From the NCBI GenBank assembly GCA_017853575.1, contig JAFMJI010000004.1, forward strand, positions 1 through 64,000: 64,000 nt of DNA, given 5' to 3'. Below the pieces are notes generated by a model, which saw nothing but the letters and a program-made list of their open reading frames with translations, ran no database searches and was not told the origin of the DNA. This DNA comes from Chitinophagaceae bacterium (GTDB lineage: Bacteria; Bacteroidota; Bacteroidia; Chitinophagales; Chitinophagaceae). How positions within the stretch are numbered: position 1 is the stretch's first letter; the number at the start of each line of letters is the position of its first letter. A program made the translations under genes and the position numbers. Positions 35,741 to 43,873 of this stretch are shown piece after piece.

Positions 35741-37468
35741 ATGGAAATTGCAATTCAGCAAAAAGTAGACAGCTGGCTAAATGGAAATTATGATGAAGCT
35801 ACCAAAGCAGAAATACGTAAGATGCAGGTTGAAAATCCAACTGAATTGGGTGACGCATTCTATAAAAATCTTGAATTTGGCACCGGTGGGTTAAGAGGAA
35901 TCATGGGGGTTGGCACCAACAGGATCAATCAATATACAGTTGGGATGGCTACTCAAGGCTTCGCCAATTATTTAATTAAAATGTTTCCCAATCAGCAACT
36001 CAGGGTTGCTGTAGCACATGATAGCAGAAACAACAGTCGTCTTTTTGCAGAAATAACTGCCAATGTAATGGCAGCCAATGGGATTCAGGTTTTTTTATTT
36101 GAAGCATTGCGTCCTACTCCCGAACTTTCCTTTACCATCCGTCATAAATCTTGTCATGGAGGCGTTGTTTGTACAGCCTCTCACAATCCTAAAGAATACA
36201 ATGGGTATAAGGCTTACTATAATGATGGAGGTCAACTTGTTCCTCCACACGATAAAAATGTAATTGTGGAAGTCGAGAAAATTGCAGGAGTAGATGATGT
36301 AAAATGGAAGGGAGGTGAACATAATATTCATCTCATAGGGGAAGAGATGGACAAGGCCTATGTAGAAATGGTGAAGAGTTTGAGTGTTTATCCAGATGTA
36401 ATTCAGAAGCAAAAAAATCTAAAAATTGTTTATACTCCCATACATGGAACTGGAATCACAATGGTTCCAAGGGTTTTAAAGTCTTATGGATTTGAGAACG
36501 TCATTTTGGTTGATGAGCAAATTGAACCAAATGGAAATTTTCCCACTGTTGTGTATCCCAATCCAGAAGAGAGTGAAGCGATGAGCCTTGGACTCAAAAA
36601 AGCAAAAGAAATGGATGCAGATATATTGTTGGGCACTGATCCGGATGCAGATAGAGTAGGTATTGGTGTTAAGGATCATCATGGTAATTGGGTTTTGATG
36701 AATGGTAATCAAACAGCAGTATTGGCATTTAATTATATGATTGAAGCAAGAAAGAAAAAAGGGCTTGCCAAGGAAAATGATATGGTGGTAAAAACAGTGG
36801 TAACCACTGATATGATTGATATCATTGCTTCAAAAAGCAATATCAATTGTTACAATGTGTTAACCGGATTTAAATGGATCGCAGAACTGATTAAATCAAA
36901 GGAGCACAATGAAAATTATGTGATAGGGGGCGAAGAATCTTATGGACTCATGATCGGAAATCAGTTGCGTGATAAAGATGCGGTCAGTGCAGTTGCTATT
37001 TTGTGTGAAATGGCAGCATATGAAAAAGAAGCAGGAAAAACTCTTTTTTCGAAGTTGGTCGAATTGTATGCAGAACATGGATTGTTCAGAGAGCATCTTA
37101 TTTCCATTACTAAAAAAGGAAGAGATGGTCAGGCGCAAATTGCTGCCATGATGGAAAAATACCGAAAAACACCTCCATCAACTTTAGGTGGTGTAAAGGT
37201 TATTGGATTGTATGATTATGAAACAAGGGAAGCAAAAGATTTAAAATCAGGTCAGGTTTGTACGATTGATTTGCCCAAAAGCAATGTTTTGCAATTTGTT
37301 TTGGAAGACGGAAGCAAGATCAGTGCAAGGCCTTCAGGTACTGAACCCAAAATAAAATTTTATTTCAGTGTTCAAGATAAACTTGATAAAACAGAAAATT
37401 TTGATGCTGCATGGAAACTTGCAGGCACTAGAATAGAAGCCATTATATCAGATCTTGGATTAAATTGA
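35741..37468 (+). CDS. Phospho-sugar mutase (phosphoglucomutase/phosphomannomutase)
   Basis: A 575-residue alpha-D-phosphohexomutase that interconverts hexose 1- and 6-phosphates. The catalytic serine is in CTASHNPKEYNGYK. The metal loop is GTDPDADRVGIGV, the sugar-binding loop YVIGGEESYG, and the phosphate-binding loop SARPSGTEPKIKFY. The length matches the PgcA-type enzymes of Firmicutes and Bacteroidota rather than the 460-residue ManB type. With malQ in the same region it would link glycogen or maltodextrin breakdown to glycolysis, an inference only. pcm follows after 19 bp. Confidence 0.94.
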   Translation: MEIAIQQKVDSWLNGNYDEATKAEIRKMQVENPTELGDAFYKNLEFGTGGLRGIMGVGTNRINQYTVGMATQGFANYLIKMFPNQQLRVAVAHDSRNNSRLFAEITANVMAANGIQVFLFEALRPTPELSFTIRHKSCHGGVVCTASHNPKEYNGYKAYYNDGGQLVPPHDKNVIVEVEKIAGVDDVKWKGGEHNIHLIGEEMDKAYVEMVKSLSVYPDVIQKQKNLKIVYTPIHGTGITMVPRVLKSYGFENVILVDEQIEPNGNFPTVVYPNPEESEAMSLGLKKAKEMDADILLGTDPDADRVGIGVKDHHGNWVLMNGNQTAVLAFNYMIEARKKKGLAKENDMVVKTVVTTDMIDIIASKSNINCYNVLTGFKWIAELIKSKEHNENYVIGGEESYGLMIGNQLRDKDAVSAVAILCEMAAYEKEAGKTLFSKLVELYAEHGLFREHLISITKKGRDGQAQIAAMMEKYRKTPPSTLGGVKVIGLYDYETREAKDLKSGQVCTIDLPKSNVLQFVLEDGSKISARPSGTEPKIKFYFSVQDKLDKTENFDAAWKLAGTRIEAIISDLGLN

Positions 37469-37487
37469 GCCTACAAAGGATTGCTGG

Positions 37488-38144
37488 ATGAGAACAACAG
37501 AGGATAGTTATTTACATAAAGGGCTTAGAAAAAAATTGGTTGATCAGATCAAAGAAAAGGGAATAACCGATTCATCGGTGTTGCATGCTATCATGAATGT
37601 TCCAAGGCATTTTTTTCTGGATTCTGCATTTGAGAAGCAAGCATATGAAGATCGTGCATTCCCGATTGGACAGGATCAAACAATTTCACAGCCTTATACT
37701 GTTGCCTATCAAACACAGTTGCTTCAGGTGAAGCCATTTGAAAAAATACTCGAAATTGGTACGGGAAGTGCTTATCAGGCTTGTGTCTTAGCAGAATTGA
37801 AAGCCAAAGTATATACGATTGAACGGCAAAAAAAACTTTACGAATCAAACAAAGAGTTTGCCTACTTAAAAAAGTATCCCACGCTTCAAATGTTTTATGG
37901 AGATGGTTTTGAGGGATTGCCAACCTATGCGCCTTTTGACAAAGTGTTGATCACGGCTGCAGCTCCGTATGTTCCAGAAAAGCTGATTCAGCAATTAAAG
38001 CCAGGAGGTATGATGGTGCTTCCTTTGGATGAAGACAGTATACAGAGAATGCATCGTATTACTAAGATGTCAGATGGAAGTTTAATGGAAGAAAAGTTTG
38101 ATCAATTTTCTTTTGTTCCTATGTTGATTGGTAAAAGAGATTAA
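37488..38144 (+). CDS. pcm: Protein-L-isoaspartate O-methyltransferase
   Basis: A SAM-dependent repair enzyme that methylates isoaspartyl residues in aged proteins. The 218-residue protein has the family block PIGQDQTISQPYTVAYQTQLL, the SAM motif ILEIGTGSAYQACVLAEL, and the later VLITAAAPYVPEKLIQQLKPGGMMVLPL. VPRHFF near residue 38 is another PCMT landmark. Cytoplasmic. It is probably co-transcribed with the phospho-sugar mutase and ends in a shared bidirectional terminator. Confidence 0.94.
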   Translation: MRTTEDSYLHKGLRKKLVDQIKEKGITDSSVLHAIMNVPRHFFLDSAFEKQAYEDRAFPIGQDQTISQPYTVAYQTQLLQVKPFEKILEIGTGSAYQACVLAELKAKVYTIERQKKLYESNKEFAYLKKYPTLQMFYGDGFEGLPTYAPFDKVLITAAAPYVPEKLIQQLKPGGMMVLPLDEDSIQRMHRITKMSDGSLMEEKFDQFSFVPMLIGKRD

Positions 38145-38172
38145 AAAAGCCGCTTTTCAGCGGCTTTTTTTT
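38143..38172. terminator. Bidirectional terminator between pcm and the receptor gene
   Basis: Stem AAAAAAGCCGC / GCGGCTTTTTT with the loop TTTTCA. A and T runs on both sides let it serve the convergent genes on both strands. It overlaps the receptor's stop codon region. Confidence 0.85.
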
Positions 38173-40771
38173 ATTGTTGCATATTCATGCCCTCTTGCAT
38201 GCCATCAGCTCCAGTTTTGTTGTTTTTACGTTTGAACAAACTCGCATCTATTTTTCCAAATCTGTAGTTAAAGTTGATTCTTAATACTTGCCAATCTCTT
38301 CTCCTTGAGTTGGTTTGTGTGAAGTATTGTGAAGAAGAATAAGATCCATATACTTTTGTCTTGAAGATATCATTCATGCTGAATGTAAGTGAACCTCTTT
38401 TCTCTTTCAAAAAGTCTTTTCTCAAGGCGAATTCAAATCCATAATTCGGCATAACATACCCTTGTGCAGTGGTTTGAACAAAACCACCCCAGCCACCGCC
38501 TCCGCCGCCCATTGGTCCACCACCTCCACCACCTCTTCCTCCGCCACCTGAGTTTTGAGGAAGGATTGATTTGCTTCTGTAATCACCCGTTAACTGAAGG
38601 GTGAAATTTGAAGGCATTTTAATATTCATATTGATTTTACCGAAGAAGCTCCAAAGTGAATTATTAAGGTCAACCTGTAAATTCGAACTATTGATACTTG
38701 AATTGAAAACATTCAGGTTGGTTGTTGTTTCCAACCATTTTGTGATCGGATTTCTGGAAGTCAATTCCAATCCATAAGCCCTGCTGCTGTTGGCGTTTAT
38801 ATATGTATTGATCAAAACTTCTTTGTTGGATACGGTACTTGTCTCTTTCACCTGATATCTTGTGATCAGATTGTCGGTTTGTTTGAAATAACCCGAAAAG
38901 AGAAGGTTGTGATTGCCCTTCATTGAAAGTTGATAATTTAACTCCAATGAATTGGTGAATTCAGGTACAAGGTTTGGATTTCCCCTGTTGATATTTAATG
39001 AATCGGTATAGTCTATGAAAGGAAGGATCTGAAAGAAATTAGGTCGATTGATTTTTCTCGCATAGCTAAACTGGATATCCTGAGATTGGGAGATCTGGTG
39101 GGTAAGGTTTAAGCTTGGAAACAAACTGAAAGGGTAGCTGTTAGAAAATCCTTTTCCTGTTGTCAACAACGTGCCAGTATATTTAGAACTTTCCGCTCTT
39201 AATCCCACTTGATAATTTGTTTTCTTTCCCAATACATTAGAGTAAGTTGAATAGGCTGCTAATACCCTGTCATTGAATTTGTAATTAGCATTTAAAGCGT
39301 AAACCGGAATTCCATTTATATAATTGAGGTTTTCGCTTTGAAAATCTCTTAAAGCAACTCTCGAACCCAATTCTATTTTTGATTGGGCGCTGATGGGATT
39401 GGTGAAATCAACTTGTGCAGTATAAAAAGTATTACCCCCTTTTCCTTGTTGAGCCTGATTTATAGGGTTTCCTTTTGCAACTTTATTGATATCAAAATAC
39501 TGGGTATTGAATCCGCCATTGTTTTCATTGTTGCTTTTGTTCAGGTTCAAGTCAGCTGTAAGTTCTCTTCCAGGTTTAGAATAGTTATGCTTGAAGCCAA
39601 CAGAGGTACCATAATTTTTAAAATTGGTTTTAAAATCTGTTGATCTCTCTGAAAGTATTGATTTCGACCCAGATGAATAAAGCGTATCTGTTTTAATCGA
39701 AAGTAAATCTGTGTTGTTGAAATTTCCTTGGACAAAATTTCCAGCTATGGTCAAAGTATTTCTATTGTCGATAAAATAGTCCAGTCCCGCTCTATTAAAA
39801 TTGAAAAATCCGAGATTGGTGGGATTGCTATTTTGGGTATATCTGATACTGGGGGTATTGAAAAATTCATCTCTTACAGATTCACCCGTGCCAATTGATT
39901 TACGTTTGTTGTACATGGAGCTTACAAAGAAATTTACTTTGTCTTGCTTTACGTTGAGGTCACCTCCGAAGTTTGGCATGACTCGGCTATCGATACCGGC
40001 ACGAATGTTTCCATTGTATCCGGCTTTTCTATTTTTCTTTAAAATAATGTTGATAATACCTGATGTTCCTCCTGATGCATCATATTTTGCAGATGGGTTG
40101 GTGATGAGTTCTACAGTTTGTATGGCATCGGATGGAATTTGATCCAGCGTAAGATTGGTTGGTCTTCCATCAACAAAAATCGTAGGGGAGGCATTTCTTA
40201 ATGATACATTGCCATCAATATCAACATCAACTCCAGGAATATTTTTCATCAGTTCAGTTGCAGTCTGACCGGTTGATACCAAATTCTTTTCTACATTAAA
40301 TATTTTTCTGTCTACCCCCATTTGCATAAATGGTTTGGAAGCCACCACTTTGATTTCTTCCAATTGCTTCGCATCCAATTCAAGCTTTATGTTTCCAAGA
40401 TCTACGTCAAAATTAGGAGCTTGAAATTTCAGCGATTTTTCAATGGTTAGATAACCAATGGCAGTAATTTTCAATTTCATCTCACCGTTGGTTGGCAGGT
40501 TCTCAAGACTGAAATCGCCATTTGCCTTTGTAAGTTGACCAGAAAGTATCGCTTCGGTTTTTTCTTTGGTTTGGGGATTGATTTTTGTTTGAATCAATTG
40601 TATGCTTGATGCATCGATGCCTTTATTTGTCTTGGCATCAACAATTCTTCCGTAAAAACGACCGTTCATGGAGTTGTTTCCTCCAAAACCACCCGGTCTT
40701 GCCCCTGTAGGAGGTTGAGCAAAGGCAATTGTAGAAGAAAACATCAATAATAATCCTAATATCTTAGTCAT
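38171..40771 (-). CDS. Outer-membrane beta-barrel receptor with glycine-rich insert
   Basis: An 866-residue TonB-dependent-receptor-like protein of the Bacteroidota outer-membrane beta-barrel type. A signal peptide (about 1-18) precedes a carboxypeptidase-regulatory-like domain (about 37-125), a plug (about 150-245; DVDIDGNVSLRNASPTIFVDGRP, NPSAKYDASGGTSGIINIILKK) and the barrel. An unusual Gly-rich run of about 30 residues (around 730-765, mostly Gly with Arg, Pro, Met and Trp) interrupts a barrel loop. The C-terminus ends in a Lys/Gly/Met/Gln tail, not the usual aromatic residue. No SusD neighbour. Ligand unknown; such proteins may bind peptides or metals. Confidence 0.88.
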   Translation of the reverse strand: MTKILGLLLMFSSTIAFAQPPTGARPGGFGGNNSMNGRFYGRIVDAKTNKGIDASSIQLIQTKINPQTKEKTEAILSGQLTKANGDFSLENLPTNGEMKLKITAIGYLTIEKSLKFQAPNFDVDLGNIKLELDAKQLEEIKVVASKPFMQMGVDRKIFNVEKNLVSTGQTATELMKNIPGVDVDIDGNVSLRNASPTIFVDGRPTNLTLDQIPSDAIQTVELITNPSAKYDASGGTSGIINIILKKNRKAGYNGNIRAGIDSRVMPNFGGDLNVKQDKVNFFVSSMYNKRKSIGTGESVRDEFFNTPSIRYTQNSNPTNLGFFNFNRAGLDYFIDNRNTLTIAGNFVQGNFNNTDLLSIKTDTLYSSGSKSILSERSTDFKTNFKNYGTSVGFKHNYSKPGRELTADLNLNKSNNENNGGFNTQYFDINKVAKGNPINQAQQGKGGNTFYTAQVDFTNPISAQSKIELGSRVALRDFQSENLNYINGIPVYALNANYKFNDRVLAAYSTYSNVLGKKTNYQVGLRAESSKYTGTLLTTGKGFSNSYPFSLFPSLNLTHQISQSQDIQFSYARKINRPNFFQILPFIDYTDSLNINRGNPNLVPEFTNSLELNYQLSMKGNHNLLFSGYFKQTDNLITRYQVKETSTVSNKEVLINTYINANSSRAYGLELTSRNPITKWLETTTNLNVFNSSINSSNLQVDLNNSLWSFFGKINMNIKMPSNFTLQLTGDYRSKSILPQNSGGGGRGGGGGGPMGGGGGGWGGFVQTTAQGYVMPNYGFEFALRKDFLKEKRGSLTFSMNDIFKTKVYGSYSSSQYFTQTNSRRRDWQVLRINFNYRFGKIDASLFKRKNNKTGADGMQEGMNMQQ

Positions 40772-40862
40772 GCGTGTGTGTTATGGCAAATTAGATGTCG
40801 CAAAGCTTAATTTCCTTCGACAGGTTCGCCGTTTTAATGTTAAAACATTTACAATAACAAGA

Positions 40863-41468
40863 TCAAGCTGTAATTGTTGTGATAAGCACCTGAAGGAGAC
40901 CAATAATGAATCCCAATACTCCTCCAATAATCTCAACAAATCTGAATTCTTTTGACATGATTTGATTGAGGATGGATTCAAGTTTATCGCTGGAAAAGCC
41001 AGCAACTTTTTCTGCAACTATTTTTTCAAGATCCAATTGTGATTCAAGATGTTTCATGTGATTGTTGATCACTTGAGGAAAAATTACTTTTAACTCGTCC
41101 ATGAAGATGCCTTTTAATTGCAGAATAGTATTTTCTCCTATGAACATTGATATTACAGGAAATGCATCACTCAGTTTAATGCGTAAAAATTCATCCACCT
41201 TTGATTCAACAAAGGGCATAAGCTTATTTACATTTTCAGGTGAAGTGATCTTTTGTTCGATTTCATTAAATGAAAGCAATTCAGAACTCACCAATTTCCC
41301 TAATTTTTCTGCAAATTGTTGTTGGCGTTTTGGGAAAATTCCATGAAAAGTAATTCCTAATATTTTTTTGGGCTCTTTTGGATGAAATAGCATCTTAATG
41401 GCTATCCAGTTGGTGAACCATCCGATAAATGCCGAAATAATAGGAATCAGGACCAGCCATAAGTTCAT
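40863..41468 (-). CDS. DUF445 family membrane protein
   Basis: A 201-residue protein of the DUF445/YheB-like family. An N-terminal hydrophobic segment (WLVLIPIISAFIGWFTNWIAIKMLFHP) and a C-terminal one (FVEIIGGVLGFIIGLLQVLITTITA) flank a helical amphipathic middle with GIFPKRQQQFAEKLGKLVSSELLS, a family signature. Members are anchored at both ends in the inner membrane; the function is not known. A TAnnTTTG box lies 17 bp before its ATG. The receptor gene 91 bp downstream is on the same strand. Confidence 0.88.
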   Translation of the reverse strand: MNLWLVLIPIISAFIGWFTNWIAIKMLFHPKEPKKILGITFHGIFPKRQQQFAEKLGKLVSSELLSFNEIEQKITSPENVNKLMPFVESKVDEFLRIKLSDAFPVISMFIGENTILQLKGIFMDELKVIFPQVINNHMKHLESQLDLEKIVAEKVAGFSSDKLESILNQIMSKEFRFVEIIGGVLGFIIGLLQVLITTITA

Positions 41469-41485
41469 GAAATGTAAATTTTAGC

Positions 41486-41493
41486 AAAGGTAA
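41486..41493 (-). promoter_or_regulatory. -7 box of the DUF445 gene
   Basis: On the minus strand this reads TACCTTTG (TAnnTTTG), 17 bp before ATG 41468. No convincing -33 TTG was found. Confidence 0.45.
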
Positions 41494-41520
41494 TTTTTTG
41501 GGTGTTACTTAAAATGGATT

Positions 41521-41550
41521 TTGGCAAAGAAAACAATTGTCATAATTTTG
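41521..41550 (+). promoter_or_regulatory. tRNA-His promoter
   Basis: TTG (41521-41523, part of a TTTTG run), a 19-bp spacer and TAATTTTG (41543-41550) match the Bacteroidota consensus. The mature tRNA begins 16 bp after the -7 box, leaving a short 5' leader for RNase P. Confidence 0.7.
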
Positions 41551-41565
41551 CACTCTTCACAATAC

Positions 41566-41640
41566 GGAGGATGTAGCTCAGCTGGTTAGAGCGTCTGATT
41601 GTGGTTCAGAAGGTCGTGGGTTCGAGCCCCATCTTCCTCC
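41566..41640 (+). tRNA. tRNA-His (GTG)
   Basis: A full cloverleaf with D arm GCTC/GAGC, anticodon arm TCTGA/TCAGA, loop TTGTGGT (anticodon GTG) and T arm GTGGG-TTCGAGC-CCCAT. The extra G at 41566 is the G-1 that faces C73 (41640), the histidine identity pair. Acceptor positions 6 and 67 are both U, a mismatch. CCA is not encoded. Confidence 0.95.
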
Positions 41641-41719
41641 CTCCTTATTCTTAACATTTCTTTCAATCCTAATTTTTCAATCCTCTTTCGCAGCCATTCG
41701 AAATGTTATACATTTGAGT

Positions 41720-43870
41720 ATGCCCAATAAACTCATTAAAAATATGTTCAGTAGAAGATCTTTTCCCCTTGTTGTAGTTTTTGTATTGGCTGGATTTTTA
41801 ATTGCATTTGGTTCAACTCGATTGATAAATCCTCCAGATAAGTACCAAGTGATTTTTACACAAGTGGCGGAGATGCTTGAAGTAGCACATTATAGCCCTA
41901 AGAAAATTGACGATGAGTTCTCGAAAAATATTTTCAAAAAATACATTGAGTCACTTGATCCGAACAAAGACATGTTGTTGGCATCAGACATCAAGGAATT
42001 GAAAAAATTTGAAACAAGTATCGATAATGAATTACATGGTGCACCGATTCAGTTTTTTCATGCAGTAGAAGAAATTTATAAAAAGAGGGTAAATGAAGTA
42101 AATGCATTCTATCCTTCATTGTTACAAACACCATTTCAGTTTACAACCGATGAGACAATACTACTCGATCCAGATAAACTTGATTTCCCAAAGTCAGATC
42201 TTCTTAGAAAAGAATTATGGAAAAAAAGATTGAAGTTCATGGTATTGGAAAAGTATGCTGATTTGCTTGATGCCCGTGATCAACTAAAGAAAGGTGATAC
42301 CTCCTACAAGTCAGATGCAGTCTTGGAAAAAGAGGCCAGGGATAAAGTGAAATTGCTGATTTCAAGGAATTTCGACAGGATGATTACCAAAACCAAAGAG
42401 GATGAACGATTTGATTTGTTGGTAAATACTGTAACAGAATACATGGATCCTCACACCACTTTTTTCCCACCATTGGAAAAAAGATCTTTTGATGAGCAGA
42501 TGAGTGGAAGGTTTTTTGGAATTGGTGCTTCACTGCGTAATGACGAGAACGGATCCATTCGAATTGCATCATTGGTTCCTGGTTTGCCAGCCTGGAAGTC
42601 TCAACAAATATTAGTAGGAGACCAGGTATTAAAAGTTGGACAAGCAAATGATCAACCAGTTGATTTGGCAGGATATGAAAGTACAGATGCAGTTAAACTC
42701 ATCAGAGGGAAAAAAGGAACCGAAGTGCGTCTTACCATTAAAAAAACTGATGGAACTGTGAAAGTGGTTTCCATGATCAGAGAAGAAGTTGAATTGGAGG
42801 AGACCTATGCAAAAAGCGCAGTCATACAAGAAGGTGGCAGAAAAATAGGGTACATTTTTTTACCTGAATTTTATGCAGACTGGGAAAGACCTAATGGTGC
42901 AAGGTGTTCTCAAGATGTGGCAAAAGAAATCATCAAATTAAAAGAACAAAAAATAGATGGCCTTATCATGGATTTGAGGAACAATGGAGGCGGTTCTTTA
43001 TATGATGTGGTTCAAATGGTTGGGTTTTTTATTCCGGAAGGACCTGTGGTACAAGTCAAAGACAGAGAAGGCAACCCCTCAGTATTACGCGATAGAGACA
43101 GATCAGTTTTATATGATGGACCACTTGCAGTGATGGTTAATGAATTTTCTGCATCTGCATCAGAAATATTTGCTGCTGCCATTCAAGACTATGGTCGTGG
43201 ATTGGTGATCGGAAGTACATCGACATATGGAAAAGGAACAGTGCAGAGAAACATTGGCTTGGAGCCAGGATCTGGTTTACTAAACAAAGACAACAGTGAA
43301 ATTGGCACGCTTAAATTAACCTTACAGAAATTCTATCGCATCAATGGTGGTTCTACACAATTGAAAGGAGTCACTCCAAACATTGTCTTGCCTGACCAGT
43401 ATGAAAATTTGAAGTACAGAGAAAAAGATAATCCAGGTGCCTTGCCATGGGATGAAATCCAGAAAGCTGCCTATCCTATGTTTGGACCGAATTATGAATC
43501 CAATATGGTCAAGCAAAAAAGCATAGAAAGGGTTTCTGCAAATCCTGTTTTTAATGCTATTAAAGAATCTTCTGCTTGGACTGAAAAAATGAATCAAAAG
43601 CTTTATTCCTTGAATTTGGTTAAATACAGAGCTGAACAAAAGCAAATTCGAGAATCATTTAAGAAGGTTGACGATGCAGGGAAATCTATTTCAAAACTTC
43701 AGGTTGAAATGATTCCAATAGACAGCACCAAATTATCCATTGACCAAGACAAATTTGAGAGAAGGAAACAATGGATCAATAATTTATCAAAAGATATTTA
43801 TATCAACGAATCCACCCAGGTAGTTTCAGATATGATCAGCCAAGGGTTGTTGGTGAGAAAATCTGCTTAG
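41720..43870 (+). CDS. prc: Carboxy-terminal (tail-specific) protease, Prc-like
   Basis: A periplasmic S41 peptidase that degrades proteins from exposed C-termini. From ATG 41720 it has 716 residues; a TTG two codons earlier is the alternative. It has a signal anchor (about 15-35) and a Prc-type N-terminal helical domain (DKYQVIFTQVAEMLEVAHYSPKKID). A PDZ domain (about 265-355) follows. The protease core contains LIMDLRNNGGGSLYDVV, the nucleophile block VNEFSASASEIFAAAIQDYGRG (Ser about 480) and the general-base Lys in STYGKGTVQ (about 505). The DUF3340-type C-terminal domain follows. Its stop is 3 bp from that of the convergent subtilase. Confidence 0.95.
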   Translation: MPNKLIKNMFSRRSFPLVVVFVLAGFLIAFGSTRLINPPDKYQVIFTQVAEMLEVAHYSPKKIDDEFSKNIFKKYIESLDPNKDMLLASDIKELKKFETSIDNELHGAPIQFFHAVEEIYKKRVNEVNAFYPSLLQTPFQFTTDETILLDPDKLDFPKSDLLRKELWKKRLKFMVLEKYADLLDARDQLKKGDTSYKSDAVLEKEARDKVKLLISRNFDRMITKTKEDERFDLLVNTVTEYMDPHTTFFPPLEKRSFDEQMSGRFFGIGASLRNDENGSIRIASLVPGLPAWKSQQILVGDQVLKVGQANDQPVDLAGYESTDAVKLIRGKKGTEVRLTIKKTDGTVKVVSMIREEVELEETYAKSAVIQEGGRKIGYIFLPEFYADWERPNGARCSQDVAKEIIKLKEQKIDGLIMDLRNNGGGSLYDVVQMVGFFIPEGPVVQVKDREGNPSVLRDRDRSVLYDGPLAVMVNEFSASASEIFAAAIQDYGRGLVIGSTSTYGKGTVQRNIGLEPGSGLLNKDNSEIGTLKLTLQKFYRINGGSTQLKGVTPNIVLPDQYENLKYREKDNPGALPWDEIQKAAYPMFGPNYESNMVKQKSIERVSANPVFNAIKESSAWTEKMNQKLYSLNLVKYRAEQKQIRESFKKVDDAGKSISKLQVEMIPIDSTKLSIDQDKFERRKQWINNLSKDIYINESTQVVSDMISQGLLVRKSA

Positions 43871-43873
43871 TAA

